Source: an uncultured Lachnospiraceae bacterium
GTDB taxonomy: Bacteria; Bacillota; Clostridia; Lachnospirales; Lachnospiraceae
Direction of reading: 5' to 3'
NCBI GenBank assembly: GCA_949740535.1
Contig: CATJHO010000116.1
Location: forward strand, 1 to 63,525
Length of the DNA stretch: 63,525 nt
The notes under the pieces were generated by a model that was not told the origin of the DNA, searched no databases, and was given only the letters and a program-made list of their open reading frames with translations. A program made the position numbers and the translations under genes. Positions 1-9,048 of the stretch are shown piece by piece. The first letter of the stretch is position 1. The number at the start of each line of letters is the position of its first letter.

Positions 1-132
1 CCCTCTCCGATCCGATTCCAGAAGCACATCAGCGCAGATTGCCGCTTCCTCACGAGGCACTCCATATGCCTCAAACACATCAATCATAAAATGATTCATC
101 AATTCCCATGGTACATAAGGTCTTGTTTCCAT
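1..132 (-). CDS. Ldh2-family NAD(P)-dependent dehydrogenase, N-terminal fragment
   Basis: The gene runs off the left edge; only the first 44 codons are present. They read METRPYVPWELMNHF followed by an acidic helix and ICADVLLESDRRG, the usual N-terminus of the malate/L-lactate/ureidoglycolate dehydrogenase (Ldh2) family, where this ADVLxxSDxRG helix precedes the SHG motif. The start at 132 is fixed by AAGGAG 9-10 bases upstream on the minus strand. It lies downstream of the rhamnose genes on the same strand but behind a strong terminator (341-378), so it probably has its own promoter in 133-340. The substrate cannot be judged from this fragment. A role with lactaldehyde or a related 2-hydroxy acid from rhamnose breakdown is only a guess from position. 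Confidence 0.75.
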   Translation of the reverse strand, partial: METRPYVPWELMNHFMIDVFEAYGVPREEAAICADVLLESDRRG

Positions 133-340
133 CTCCAAATTCTCCTTTTCGTTCTGCATGATACATTTAACACACCTTCAGTATTCATTGTAATGAGCCT
201 GTCTATACCGATGATAACGGCAATTATGCCAAGGCTGATTACGATTACAAATACCTGTACCATCGTACCATAACGTGTCTGAAAGATAAGATTTGTTTTA
301 AAACGCAAAATTAATGACCCCAAAATCAAACTAAATTACT

Positions 341-378
341 AAAAGGGCCTGCCGCATAAACAGCGGCAGCCCCCTTTT
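341..378 (-). terminator. Rho-independent terminator after the rhamnulose-phosphate aldolase gene
   Basis: AAAAGGG.CTGCCGC and GCGGCAG.CCCCTTTT pair around a 7-base loop. Read on the minus strand, the stem is followed by a T-rich stretch. It lies 35 bases after the aldolase stop codon at 413 and separates that operon from the Ldh2-type gene. Confidence 0.85.
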
Positions 379-412
379 CATCAGCCTTGCCCGCTGTCTG
401 CGGGAATGGTTT

Positions 413-1483
413 TCAGGCCTGTTTCTTCCGGTAAGACTCAGCCTCCCAGTGGGTAATAAAGTAAGTCAGTTCATCTGTCATAGGCAGAACACCGCCAAAC
501 CTCTCTGCATAGTACGCCACCTTCATGGCATCTGCCAGAAGAAGCTCTGCATTCTTAATCTCCTTCTCATTCTGGCAGAGTGCAAAGGCGCCCACCTTCT
601 CCAGCAGCACAATCTTCGGGTAATCCCCCTGCTTCTCCTTAAACTGATTAAGGGCTGTCTCCAGATCCTCATCCCCGCTCACAAATAGGGGGAAAGCACC
701 ACAGTACACAATGTGATCCGGTGTAAAGGGCTTCAGAAGCGCTTCTGCGCTCTCCCTGCTGCTGACAAAGTGAACAGCCTCCCGAATGGGCAGATACTCT
801 GCCACACGGCCGGTAAGGGCATGAAGCTTCTTGACCAGCTCCTCTTTTCCCTCTGTCCGCACATAGGCCTCCAGCTTTCCCATCACATCATCCAGAATCT
901 TGTCAATCTCCTCCACGGTCTCAGCCGCAATAAAGATTCCATGGTTCTGCAGAAGCACTACCTGGACCTCCTGACCCTTCTCCTGACGGTAAACCTTCAT
1001 AGCCTCATTGCAGAGCTTCCCAAGGGTATAGCCCGGACGGCAGATGGGAATCCAGATCATCTGGGAGCCCAGAATCTCCTCCGCCAGCTTTTCCCCGCCT
1101 CTGGAACAAGTCAGGCCGTTAACCAGCGCCGGATGAATGTGCAGCACATATGCCTGGGGAAACAGACTGTGCAGCAGGGCTTCCACACTGGGACGCTTGC
1201 TCAAATCCTCATCACAGCGGGCCTCCATCACATCCGTCAGGAACGCCGCCTCTCTGGCTGCATCCTCCGCCGGATAATCCTTCTCCATCAGAGCTGTAAG
1301 TTTCGCAATATCCATGGCTGTAAAGCCATCCGCCGTGATGGTGCCCAGGCTGGTACCGGAGCACTTTACATAGAGCACGCCGTCCTTCTTATAGGAAGTG
1401 TTGCCGCCGCCAGCCAGAACCAGCTCCGGGTTTCTTCCGTGTTTATTTGACATTTCTACTAAGTTTGCTAAATCTGCCATCAT
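413..1483 (-). CDS. Class II aldolase, rhamnulose-1-phosphate aldolase type (RhaE-like, aldolase domain only)
   Basis: This 356-residue protein belongs to the class II aldolase/adducin family, zinc enzymes that cleave sugar phosphates to DHAP and an aldehyde. Visible marks are the N-terminal LAGGGNTSYK phosphate-binding motif, VLHIHPALVNGL with metal-binding histidines near residue 115, and LLQNHGIF near residue 180. In many bacteria the closest relatives are the N-terminal half of a bifunctional aldolase/short-chain dehydrogenase (RhaEW, about 690 residues). Here the protein stops after the aldolase half with no Rossmann domain. It follows rhaB and rhaA in the same direction, so rhamnulose-1-phosphate is the likely substrate, giving DHAP and L-lactaldehyde. 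The start at 1483 has GGAG upstream, supplied by the end of an intergenic repeat. Confidence 0.85.
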   Translation of the reverse strand: MMADLANLVEMSNKHGRNPELVLAGGGNTSYKKDGVLYVKCSGTSLGTITADGFTAMDIAKLTALMEKDYPAEDAAREAAFLTDVMEARCDEDLSKRPSVEALLHSLFPQAYVLHIHPALVNGLTCSRGGEKLAEEILGSQMIWIPICRPGYTLGKLCNEAMKVYRQEKGQEVQVVLLQNHGIFIAAETVEEIDKILDDVMGKLEAYVRTEGKEELVKKLHALTGRVAEYLPIREAVHFVSSRESAEALLKPFTPDHIVYCGAFPLFVSGDEDLETALNQFKEKQGDYPKIVLLEKVGAFALCQNEKEIKNAELLLADAMKVAYYAERFGGVLPMTDELTYFITHWEAESYRKKQA

Positions 1484-1487
1484 TTTT

Positions 1488-1586
1488 TCTCCATTCCCGT
1501 TCCACTGCCGCCCTGTCCGTATACGTACAGAGCTTCCAATGTTAAAATATAGTTCCGTTCTGCGGTTTCCTGGAACTGCTGTTTAA
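1488..1586 (-). repeat. Intergenic repeat element, diverged copy, upstream of the aldolase gene
   Basis: On the minus strand this begins AAACAGCAGTTCC and ends GGCAGTGGAACGGGAATGGAG, matching in position and ends the element seen better preserved at 11170-11387 and 51109-51213. The interior is diverged but keeps a TACGGAC motif. The final GGAG is the ribosome-binding site of the aldolase gene. Confidence 0.5.
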
Positions 1587-1599
1587 CTTTTCTAATTCT

Positions 1600-2856
1600 T
1601 TATCTGCGCTTGGAAAGTACTTCTTCCTCGTATTTCTCGATCTCTGTAAACCAGTCCTCCTGCACCGGAACGCCGTTTGTCTCGCAGAAATAATTCCACA
1701 CATCGCCCAGAGGATAAGTCTTCAGCTCTTCCTGGCGCATCATCAGCTCAGTGAATTTTCCCTGATCCTGCAGCTCTTTCAGCTTCTTATTGGGACTCAG
1801 AAGCGCGTACAGAAGCGCCTTCTGCATATTGCGCATACCGGTTACCCATGCGGAAATCCGGTTGATGCCGGCGTCAAAGTAGTCCAGAGCCAGAAGCACA
1901 CGGTCAAGGGCGTCATTGCGCACGATTTCTTTGGCAATCTCTCTTGTTTCATCATCAAAGAGCAGTACATGATCGCTGTCCCAGCGCACGCCTCTTGTCA
2001 CATGAAGGGCAATCTTGTCATTGAAGAGCAGCATGGACGAAATCTTGTCTGATACCACTTCTGTGGGATGATAATGTCCGTTGTCCATCAGACTGATGAT
2101 ATCATTCTTTGCCGCATAGTTAATGGTAAATTCGCTGGAGCCTACGGTGTAGGATTCCATACCGATCCCAAATACCTTAGATTCCAGACACACCAGTACT
2201 TTTTCCTTATCGTAGGGAACTGCCAGAATCTCATCCAGGGACTGTTTGAATCTTGCTCTGGGTCCCAGACGGTCTGCGGGAACATCCTTCATGCCGTCAG
2301 GAATCCAGATATTCATGGCACAGGGGCATCCCTGCTCTGTGGCCAGATACTCGGAAATCTTAATACAGGCAATACAGTGATCCACCCAGAACTTACGAAC
2401 CTTCTCGTCCGGGCTTGACAGGGTCAGGCTGTCCTCTGCCATGGGATGGGAAAAGCAAGTGGGATTGAAATCAAAGGCAACTTTGTTCTTTCTGCCAAAC
2501 TCCACCCATTTTGCAAAATGTCTGGGCTCAAGCTTATCTCTGTCAGCATACTCACCTTCCTCGAAAATCGCATAGCAGGCATGGAGATTGACTTTGTGCT
2601 TTCCGGGAATCAGGCTTAAGGCCTTCTCGATATCTGCCATCAGCTCCTGGGGATTTCTGGCTCTTCCGGGGTAATTCCCGGTCGTCTGAATGCCGCCGGT
2701 GAGGGGGCCGTCATGGTCAAATCCAATGACATCGTCTCCCTGCCAGCAGTGCATGGAAATGGGAACTTTCTTCAGGCACTCCAGTGCTGCATCTGTGTCC
2801 ACGCCGATTTTTGCATACATGGCTTTCGCTGACTCGTATCTCTCTTTGATATTCAT
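1600..2856 (-). CDS. rhaA: L-rhamnose isomerase
   Basis: The 418-residue protein is a full-length L-rhamnose isomerase, a metal-dependent cytosolic TIM-barrel enzyme converting L-rhamnose to L-rhamnulose. Recognisable stretches include [14 protein letters not shown] near residue 35, [11 protein letters not shown] near 130, [10 protein letters not shown] near 185, and [17 protein letters not shown] near 255 with metal ligands. The start ATG at 2856 has AAGGAGG 9 bases upstream. It lies between rhaB and the aldolase gene in the same direction, separated by about 110-base repeats rather than by terminators with clear T-tracts, so the three catabolic genes are probably one transcription unit. Confidence 0.97.
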   Translation of the reverse strand: MNIKERYESAKAMYAKIGVDTDAALECLKKVPISMHCWQGDDVIGFDHDGPLTGGIQTTGNYPGRARNPQELMADIEKALSLIPGKHKVNLHACYAIFEEGEYADRDKLEPRHFAKWVEFGRKNKVAFDFNPTCFSHPMAEDSLTLSSPDEKVRKFWVDHCIACIKISEYLATEQGCPCAMNIWIPDGMKDVPADRLGPRARFKQSLDEILAVPYDKEKVLVCLESKVFGIGMESYTVGSSEFTINYAAKNDIISLMDNGHYHPTEVVSDKISSMLLFNDKIALHVTRGVRWDSDHVLLFDDETREIAKEIVRNDALDRVLLALDYFDAGINRISAWVTGMRNMQKALLYALLSPNKKLKELQDQGKFTELMMRQEELKTYPLGDVWNYFCETNGVPVQEDWFTEIEKYEEEVLSKRR

Positions 2857-2865
2857 AAAATGAAT

Positions 2866-2978
2866 CCTCCTTATTTTCGTTTTGCAGCCCTTTTAAAGAG
2901 CCTCTTCAGAGAGAAGCATTCCCAGACGTCTCTGACGTCCGTAAATTCTTCCAGACTCTGTCCGGGGACTGCTGTTTA
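2866..2978 (-). repeat. Intergenic repeat element between rhaB and rhaA
   Basis: On the minus strand it starts TAAACAGCAGTCCCC, holds the family's internal ATTTACGGACG and GGGAATGCTTCT blocks, and ends GGGCTGCAAAACGAAAATAAGGAGG. That last stretch is the Shine-Dalgarno of rhaA. The outer ends are partly complementary (CAGCAGTCCC with GGGCTGC), so the transcript can fold. Confidence 0.6.
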
Positions 2979-3009
2979 GAATCTTTTACGTCTAAAAGCT
3001 TCTCCCCTC

Positions 3010-4413
3010 TTACGCCCGGAACGAACGTATCTCAAAGGAATTCCGGATACAGGCTCTGGCATCCCAGATATCCTTAAGCTCTCCTGCCGCAATCATCTGG
3101 GCTGCCAGATTGCCAAGGGCTGTGGCCTCTCCCGGTCCTGCCAGCACTTCCTTTCCGGTGTAACGGGCCGTAAGTTCATTTAAATACTCTGCGTTGGACC
3201 CGCCGCCTACCACATGAATCTTCTCGCAGGTTCTCCCGGTAAGCTTCTCAATCTCCCGCACCGTTCCGCCATAGCTGCGGGCCAGATTCTGATAAATCAC
3301 TGTGGCCAGCTCTCCCGGCGTCTCCGGCACGGCCTGATCGTGCGTCCGGCAATACTCCTTTATGGCCTCAATCATACTGTCCGGAGCCATAAAGCTTCCA
3401 TCGTTCACATCAATCACTGCCGGGAAATCCGAAACCTTCTCCGCCATTTCGCAAAGCTTGGCATAACTGTATTTTTCCGGCAGTTCTTTGCGCACAGACT
3501 GAATCATCCAAAGACCCATAATGTTCTTCAGGAAACGGAACCGGTAATCCACACCGCCCTCATTGGTAAAGTTGGCCTGCCGGCTCTCCTCCCTGCAGTC
3601 TGCTTTGGGGATCTCCGTGCCCATCAGGGACCAGGTACCGGAGCTGATGTAGATCACGTTCTCCTCCGTGGATGGAACAGCCAGAACCGCCGAAGCCGTA
3701 TCATGGGTAGCCGGCTGCATCACCGTACAGGAGAAGCCTGTTTCCTCTTCCACTTCTTTCTTCAGCGGCCCCACCACCGTCCCCGGACAGGTAATGGGTC
3801 CAAATATATCCTTCTTGAAGCCCAGCCGCTCAATCAGTTCATAATCCCAGTCTTTGGTTTCCGGGCTTACCAGCTGGCCGGAAGTGGCATTTGTGTACTC
3901 CGTCTTTGCCACGCCTGTCAGCAGATAATGAAAATAATCAGGAAGCATCAAAAGCCGGTCCGCCTGCTCCATCAGCTCCGGCTGCGTCTCCTTCACGGCC
4001 ATCAGCTGGTAAATGGTGTTGAACATCTGCTTTTGGATTCCCGTTCTTGCATACAGCTCTTTTGGAGAGATGATCTCATACACCTTGTCATCCATGCCTT
4101 CCGTCCGCTTGTCCCGGTAGCCCACCGCGTCTCCCAGCCGCTTTCCTTCTTTGTCAAGCAGCACATAGTCCACAGCCCAGGTATCCACGCCCATGCTCAC
4201 CGGTATCTTTCCCAGCTCCTTGCAGCGCTTCATGCCGGCCTTAATCTCCCGAAACAGACCGTCCACATCCCAGCACAGATGTCCGTTCATTGGCTGCATT
4301 CCATTGTCAAAACGGTAGACCTCCTCCAGAATGACCTTTCCGTCTTCCAGATGGCCCAAAATATGGCGCCCGCTGGAAGCGCCGATATCTACCGCCAGAT
4401 AATATGTACTCAT
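3010..4413 (-). CDS. rhaB: Rhamnulokinase
   Basis: This FGGY-family sugar kinase of 467 residues phosphorylates L-rhamnulose with ATP. It begins MSTYYLAVDIGASSGRHILG, the FGGY phosphate-1 motif with the rhamnulokinase SSGR signature. It contains GVDTWAVDYVLLD near residue 75, YISSGTWSLMG near 265 and HVVGGGSNAEYLNELTA near 410, the adenosine motif. An upstream in-frame ATG at 4458 would add 15 residues with no ribosome site. The start at 4413 has AAGGGGG and matches family length. Its promoter at 4479-4498 sits just after the terminator of the upstream AraC gene, so rhaB probably heads the rhaB-rhaA-aldolase operon. Confidence 0.96.
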   Translation of the reverse strand: MSTYYLAVDIGASSGRHILGHLEDGKVILEEVYRFDNGMQPMNGHLCWDVDGLFREIKAGMKRCKELGKIPVSMGVDTWAVDYVLLDKEGKRLGDAVGYRDKRTEGMDDKVYEIISPKELYARTGIQKQMFNTIYQLMAVKETQPELMEQADRLLMLPDYFHYLLTGVAKTEYTNATSGQLVSPETKDWDYELIERLGFKKDIFGPITCPGTVVGPLKKEVEEETGFSCTVMQPATHDTASAVLAVPSTEENVIYISSGTWSLMGTEIPKADCREESRQANFTNEGGVDYRFRFLKNIMGLWMIQSVRKELPEKYSYAKLCEMAEKVSDFPAVIDVNDGSFMAPDSMIEAIKEYCRTHDQAVPETPGELATVIYQNLARSYGGTVREIEKLTGRTCEKIHVVGGGSNAEYLNELTARYTGKEVLAGPGEATALGNLAAQMIAAGELKDIWDARACIRNSFEIRSFRA

Positions 4414-4478
4414 TGGTTCCCCCTTTTCTAATACCGCGCACGCTTGAAGTGTACGCATATCCTCAGTTTCTGCTTTAC

Positions 4479-4498
4479 CTGTTTATCTATTATAACAG
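4479..4498 (-). promoter_or_regulatory. rhaB promoter with 20-bp dyad shared with the isomerase promoter
   Basis: On the minus strand the sequence CTGTTATAATAGATAAACAG contains an extended -10 (TGTTATAAT) inside an inverted repeat CTGTT/AACAG. A near-identical motif, CTGTTATAATAGATGACAG, is the -10 region of the isomerase gene at 10646-10664. No good -35 is visible because the T-tract of the upstream terminator lies there, which suits an activator-dependent promoter. Inference: operator of one of the AraC regulators in this island. Confidence 0.6.
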
Positions 4499-4512
4499 TA
4501 GAAACACAAAAA

Positions 4513-4549
4513 AATAAGGACGTAATTTTTTCAAAATACTGTCCTTATT
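4513..4549 (-). terminator. Terminator at the end of the AraC regulator gene
   Basis: AATAAGGAC and GTCCTTATT form a perfect 9-bp stem followed on the minus strand by seven T. The stem overlaps the stop codon of the AraC gene (4545-4547). Confidence 0.9.
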
Positions 4550-5519
4550 TTCCACCGCTCCGCTCTATGCGGTAATCTCTGGGCGTCACCTGAAACCGCT
4601 TCTGGAATACCCGGTAAAAATAACTGGTATTGTCATAACCCACCGCCGTGATAATGTCCGACACCGGAAGCTTTGTGGTAGTCAGAAGATAAGCGGCCTG
4701 ATTCAGACGCTTGGTCTGCAGCAGTTCCTTAAAGGTACATCCCATATGCTTTTTGATAAATTTGCTCATCTGAGACATGCTTTGGTGCATTTCCCCGCAC
4801 AGCTCTTCCAGGGACGCTGTAGGATAGCAGGTCTCAATATAGGCCAGTGTCCGGGCTACACGCTCCTGATCGTACTGATTCTGATTTCCATAGCGGATCT
4901 TGGTATTCAGATTCACCAGATGCATAAACAGAAGCCCCATGGTAATCTGGTTGATATTTCTCCGGTACTCCTGCCGGTATACCAAAGACCAGATCATCGT
5001 TTCCAGAAGATGCTGTACCGGAAGCACATCCCGCACCTGAAAATAGAGGTATGCAGACTTGTGGCTCTTCTTTGTGAGAATGTCCACCAGAAAATCACGC
5101 AGCAGGCTTTCATCCTCCATCATATGAAAGGCTGTGTCAAAGAATTCGGGCCGCACCACAAAGTTAATGGCAATGTCCTGCTCTCCCGCCGGCAGAACCT
5201 CCTGCACCACGTTCTGATTCAGAAAGAGCAGATCTCCCTCACAGAGCTCCACCCGCTCCTTCCCGTCCAGAATATGGGTGGTACTGCCCTGGTACATATA
5301 GACAATCTCCACATAGTTGTGGCTGTGCTTGGGAAAATGGACAAACCGGGTATGGCGGCGCACATCAATAAGCTTTCCCTGCCGCAGCAGCCTGGCACTG
5401 TCCACTACAAACTCCTTGGTATCGCTGTACAGTTCCTTCTGCACCTGCATATTTCCGTCCAGAATCGCCTGCTCTTCCTCAGAAATTCTGCTTAAAATAT
5501 CTCTTAACCCTGTATCCAT
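4545..5519 (-). CDS. AraC-family transcriptional regulator of the rhamnose island
   Basis: The protein has 324 residues. The N-terminal half carries a cupin-like sensing domain (RHTRFVHFPKHSHNYVEIVYMYQ, then LDGKERVELCEGDLLFLNQNV). The C-terminal 100 residues hold two helix-turn-helix motifs (SLEELCGEMHQSMSQMSKFIKK; VSDIITAVGYDNTSYFYRVFQKRFQVTPRDYR), typical of AraC/XylS activators. Its ATG directly follows the stop codon of the histidine kinase gene, with AGGAGAAGG inside the kinase 3' end, so the two are translationally linked. A terminator follows it. Together with the kinase and response regulator it forms a three-gene regulatory operon. Direct sensing of rhamnose or a derivative is likely but not shown. 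Confidence 0.9.
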   Translation of the reverse strand: MDTGLRDILSRISEEEQAILDGNMQVQKELYSDTKEFVVDSARLLRQGKLIDVRRHTRFVHFPKHSHNYVEIVYMYQGSTTHILDGKERVELCEGDLLFLNQNVVQEVLPAGEQDIAINFVVRPEFFDTAFHMMEDESLLRDFLVDILTKKSHKSAYLYFQVRDVLPVQHLLETMIWSLVYRQEYRRNINQITMGLLFMHLVNLNTKIRYGNQNQYDQERVARTLAYIETCYPTASLEELCGEMHQSMSQMSKFIKKHMGCTFKELLQTKRLNQAAYLLTTTKLPVSDIITAVGYDNTSYFYRVFQKRFQVTPRDYRIERSGGK

Positions 5520-7346
5520 CTATACCTTCTCCTGATATTCTACAGCCGGAATGCGCACCTGAACCTCTGTGCCGTGCCCATACTCGCTCTCAAAATGCAG
5601 GCCGTAGCTTTCTCCATAGAGATACTGCAGACGCATATGGGTATTGTAGATTCCAATATTGCTTCCCCGTTCACTCTCGCTGGTACCGTCTAGAATGGAA
5701 GCCAGCTTCCCCGGCTGAATCCCCACTCCCGTATCCGATACCAGGAATACAATCTCCTGCCCTTCCAGCCAGCCGGTAATCACCACGCTTCCTGCCTTAG
5801 TCTCCTTCTCAAAAATTCCATGCTGAATGGAATTCTCCACAATAGGCTGCAACAGCAGCTTGGGGATCTCATAGTCCAGAATTTCCTCCGGCACATCCAC
5901 CAGAAACTCAATCTTGTTCTCAAAACGCATATTCTGAAGCTCCACAAAGAGGCTTACATGACTTAACTCCTCCCGGATGGAAATGGTAATATTCTTTTTG
6001 GACAGTGTAAGCTTATAAAATCCGGATAAGGTCCGAACTGCAAGGGAAACCTTCTCCTGCTGTCCGCTTTTGGCCAGCCAGTTGATCATATCCAGCATAT
6101 TGTAGAGAAAATGAGGATTAATCTGCGCCTGCAGTGCCTTTACCTCTGACATCTTCAGCTGCTCCGCGGTCCTGGTCTGCTCCTCCATCAGGTCCTCAAT
6201 GCGCTGCACCATCTGATTGTAATTGTTTACCAGCTGTCCAATCTCATCCCGATCCGCATTGTCTTTGAGCTTCTCCGGCATTTTATCCCTGCTCTGATTC
6301 ATGGTCCCTACCACCTTGGAAAGACGCCCAGCCATATTTCCTGACAGGAGAAATGCCGCCATACAGGCCAGGACCACAAAGACCAGATACAGATAAGCAG
6401 TATTAAACAGCACTTTTCTGCTCTCTGTAAATACATTATTCACAGGAATCATGGACACCAGCCGCCAGTCCGTCTGCTCAATATCCCGGTAACCCATGTA
6501 CAGGCTTTCCCCCAGCACCTTGCCCGTTGTAAAATCCTGGGTATTCTGAATATTTTTCTGGATACCGGAATAGCTCATAAAATAAGTTCCCGCCAGAACG
6601 GAATTGGAGTCTGCCACAATACTGTCCCTGCTGTTGACAATATAGTAGGAACTGCTGATGTTCGTCAGGTTCTGCCGCAGAATATTCTGAAGATAGGACC
6701 GTGTAAAATAAACCGCAACATAAGCACTGCCTGCCTCCCGGTTGGCAATATTGGTAAACTTCTTAATATAAGCCATATCTCCCAGCTCCTGAATCTCCCA
6801 GGAAGTCAGATAAAAATCCGGGCAGAACAGGGAAACTGTCTTGGGCGAACCGGAAAAAATTCCATGCCAGTAGCTTCCCCGGACATTTTTCACAGGTTCC
6901 ATAATGCCAAATCCATCATCACAGCTCTGTCCGTCCACGGAATCCGGAAGATAAATTTTCACCGCTGTGATAAACTCCTGATCGATCAGCGCATTGATAT
7001 TGGTATAGAATTCTCCACGTTCCTCCCAGTTTTCCTCCGCCGCAAGATAACGGCCCACATCCGAAGTATAGGTAGCTCTGGAGAGAAAGGGATCCGAAGT
7101 AATGCTGTTCATCACATACACAATCTGATTGGCCGTGGCCTCCAGGGTGCTGGCCGTCTGATTTACAAGGGCCTTCTCAGACTCCAGGGCATTGACCGCT
7201 ATAATATGGGAAAGCCGCCCATAGAGAAATACAAAAATCACAATGGTCGGCACAAGCACCAGGATCATATTGGTAATGATAAATTTGTATTTCAGCTTCA
7301 GGTCATGCAGAAAATAATGCATCACTGCACGGATCGCTCTAATCAT
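5520..7346 (-). CDS. YesM-type sensor histidine kinase
   Basis: This membrane histidine kinase has about 608 residues. A transmembrane helix near residue 15 (IITNMILVLVPTIVIFVFLYG) is followed by an extracellular sensor region, a second helix near 315 (YLYLVFVVLACMAAFLLSG) and a HAMP linker. The His_kinase domain has the QAQINPHFLYNMLDMINWLA phospho-acceptor motif near 400, and the HATPase_c domain has VENSIQHGI, DTGVGI and GIGIYNTHMRLQ-type boxes. The chosen start at 7346 overlaps the end of the response regulator by 8 bases (ATGATTAG); a longer frame to 7439 lies wholly inside that gene and is rejected. YesM kinases pair with YesN regulators and usually sense extracellular sugars or their binding proteins. 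Confidence 0.92.
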   Translation of the reverse strand: MIRAIRAVMHYFLHDLKLKYKFIITNMILVLVPTIVIFVFLYGRLSHIIAVNALESEKALVNQTASTLEATANQIVYVMNSITSDPFLSRATYTSDVGRYLAAEENWEERGEFYTNINALIDQEFITAVKIYLPDSVDGQSCDDGFGIMEPVKNVRGSYWHGIFSGSPKTVSLFCPDFYLTSWEIQELGDMAYIKKFTNIANREAGSAYVAVYFTRSYLQNILRQNLTNISSSYYIVNSRDSIVADSNSVLAGTYFMSYSGIQKNIQNTQDFTTGKVLGESLYMGYRDIEQTDWRLVSMIPVNNVFTESRKVLFNTAYLYLVFVVLACMAAFLLSGNMAGRLSKVVGTMNQSRDKMPEKLKDNADRDEIGQLVNNYNQMVQRIEDLMEEQTRTAEQLKMSEVKALQAQINPHFLYNMLDMINWLAKSGQQEKVSLAVRTLSGFYKLTLSKKNITISIREELSHVSLFVELQNMRFENKIEFLVDVPEEILDYEIPKLLLQPIVENSIQHGIFEKETKAGSVVITGWLEGQEIVFLVSDTGVGIQPGKLASILDGTSESERGSNIGIYNTHMRLQYLYGESYGLHFESEYGHGTEVQVRIPAVEYQEKV

Positions 7347-8937
7347 TCTCTTTGGTATCCTCCCCGCGCATAGCTGCCACCGCCTTCTCCCGGTATTCGG
7401 AAGGGGACATGCCGCACAGTCTCTTGAAAATTTTCCCAAAATAATTGCCGTCGCTGTAGCCTACCTTGGCAGAAATATCCACAATCTTATACCTGGGATC
7501 CTCCAGAAGTTTTTTGGCCCGCCCGATCCGGTATTCTGTCAGGTACTGGTTCAAGGTCATGCCCGTGTCATTTTTAAAGAGGGTGCAGACATAGGAGGAA
7601 GACAGCTTCACATGATCGCTGATATCCTTCACGGATAAGGTCTCATCCTGATACCGCCCTGCAATAAACTCTTTAATAAGATAAATAGTCATATTATTTT
7701 CCGTCTTGCTTTTTGCTGTGGAAAATAAAAGCTCCAGTCTCGCCTTCAAAAGCTCCTGCAACTCGTAGACCGACTCACAGGACGAGACGTATCCCCAGAG
7801 ACTGTGATCAGACTCACCCAGATCCGGCGCCTGAATCTTAAGAATCTTATACGTTGTCCGAATCACGGTCAGCAGTTTATAGTACAAATCCTTTACCTGA
7901 TTGGGAAGCACGCTGCCGGCTCCTGTCAGCGTGGAAAGCAGTTCCTCTGACAGGGCAAGGGCACTCTCCCGGTTCAGCTGCAGCAGCACTTCCCGCAGGC
8001 GGTTTTCCATATCCAGCCGGTCCAAATCATAAAAGGTATCGTAAGTATCCTTATCTTCGTAGATACGATGGGTATTTTCCTGATTAAAAAAGGAATTCTG
8101 CAGCTCTATGACAGCAGAATTATAAGATTTGTAAATATTTTCCACCCCCTCCACATTTTTCCCAAAGACAATGTGGTAGCGGAGATTCAAAGGCTCAAGG
8201 GCCTCTTCCAGACGGCGTCCAAGCCCGTCCTTGTCCCGATCCGAAAACTTTTCAAATCCCCAGACATGATAAAAAAGCAGGTTCTCCTGCTTAACAGCGT
8301 GAATTTCTTTCAGTCCGGCTGAATTCAGCACCTGGCCGATACAGGGCTCTGCCACAGCCTCCAGGCTGTTCTGCAGAGCATTCATATGGTAAAACTGTAT
8401 TAAAAATGTAAAGAACAGCACATGGCGGTCCCCAAAGGGAAAAAAATCCACGCCCTCCCATTTTGTCAGCGGCGCGTCCGGCCGGGGCGCAAGAGCTGCT
8501 TTGACCGCCAGAGCCGAACGGGAAACGGAAATAGACAGGGCTTTGATCCCTGCCACTTCCTTCACCGCCGCCACATCCTGACAGGCCTCCCGGACTGCCT
8601 CCTGTATTTCATCCAGATCGATCGGCTTCTCCACATAGCTGACTGCCTTCAGCTTAATGGCGGCCTTTAAATATTCTTTATCTGAATAACCGCTCATAAA
8701 AATGATGCTGACATCCGGATTCTGAGCCTGGATCCGTTCCGCCATCTCAATCCCGGTCATGCGGGGCATCCGCACATCGCTTAAAATAATATCCGGCTGA
8801 AAGTTTAACGCCAGTTTATAGCCGTTAAGCCCGTCATCTGCCTGAGCTGCGGCCTCTATCCCCAGCTGTTTCCAGTCAATACTGTTCATTAAACCGTCTC
8901 TTGTCAGCTTTTCATCATCCACAATCAGCAGCTTCAT
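7339..8937 (-). CDS. YesN-type response regulator with AraC DNA-binding domain
   Basis: This 532-residue cytosolic regulator has a receiver domain at residues 1-120: acidic pair in LLIVDDEKLTRDG, phospho-acceptor Asp in DIILSDVRMPRMTG, and a lysine in VSYVEKPIDL. A long middle region follows, and the last 100 residues form an AraC-type double helix-turn-helix (TLSVKDISDHVKLSSSYVCTLFK; KIVDISAKVGYSDGNYFGKIFKRLCGMSPSEYR). It is the first gene of the operon regulator-kinase-AraC. The start at 8937 is the family's normal MxxLLIVDDE start; the ribosome site upstream is weak (GGGAAAG). A sigma-A-type promoter lies at 9020-9048. The likely target is one or more rhamnose promoters. Confidence 0.93.
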   Translation of the reverse strand: MKLLIVDDEKLTRDGLMNSIDWKQLGIEAAAQADDGLNGYKLALNFQPDIILSDVRMPRMTGIEMAERIQAQNPDVSIIFMSGYSDKEYLKAAIKLKAVSYVEKPIDLDEIQEAVREACQDVAAVKEVAGIKALSISVSRSALAVKAALAPRPDAPLTKWEGVDFFPFGDRHVLFFTFLIQFYHMNALQNSLEAVAEPCIGQVLNSAGLKEIHAVKQENLLFYHVWGFEKFSDRDKDGLGRRLEEALEPLNLRYHIVFGKNVEGVENIYKSYNSAVIELQNSFFNQENTHRIYEDKDTYDTFYDLDRLDMENRLREVLLQLNRESALALSEELLSTLTGAGSVLPNQVKDLYYKLLTVIRTTYKILKIQAPDLGESDHSLWGYVSSCESVYELQELLKARLELLFSTAKSKTENNMTIYLIKEFIAGRYQDETLSVKDISDHVKLSSSYVCTLFKNDTGMTLNQYLTEYRIGRAKKLLEDPRYKIVDISAKVGYSDGNYFGKIFKRLCGMSPSEYREKAVAAMRGEDTKEND

Positions 8938-9019
8938 ATGTATAACTCTACTTTCCCTTTATCCCTGCTGGCAGAAAGCCACGCAGGGACGGCCTGCCTG
9001 CAGGGTTCTTCTGTGCTAT

Positions 9020-9048
9020 ATTATAGCAGACATTTCCCTTCAGTTCAA
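9020..9048 (-). promoter_or_regulatory. Promoter of the response regulator-kinase-AraC operon
   Basis: On the minus strand TTGAAC (plus 9043-9048) and TATAAT (plus 9020-9025) are 17 bases apart. The -35 box overlaps the last codons of the upstream isomerase gene. Confidence 0.75.

Noticed and set aside
99-329. Minus-strand 76-codon frame with a hydrophobic stretch
   Set aside because: It overlaps the promoter and leader of the Ldh2-type gene in another frame and lacks a ribosome site.
171-333. Plus-strand frame reading NEPVYTDDNGNYAKADYDYKY in the gap before the Ldh2-type gene
   Set aside because: It looks faintly protein-like and could be a decayed gene remnant, but there is no start codon, ribosome site or recognisable family. 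Too short to support.
3214-4431. 405-codon plus-strand open frame opposite rhaB
   Set aside because: Antisense shadow of rhaB. It has no family similarity and no ribosome site, and its composition follows the complementary strand.
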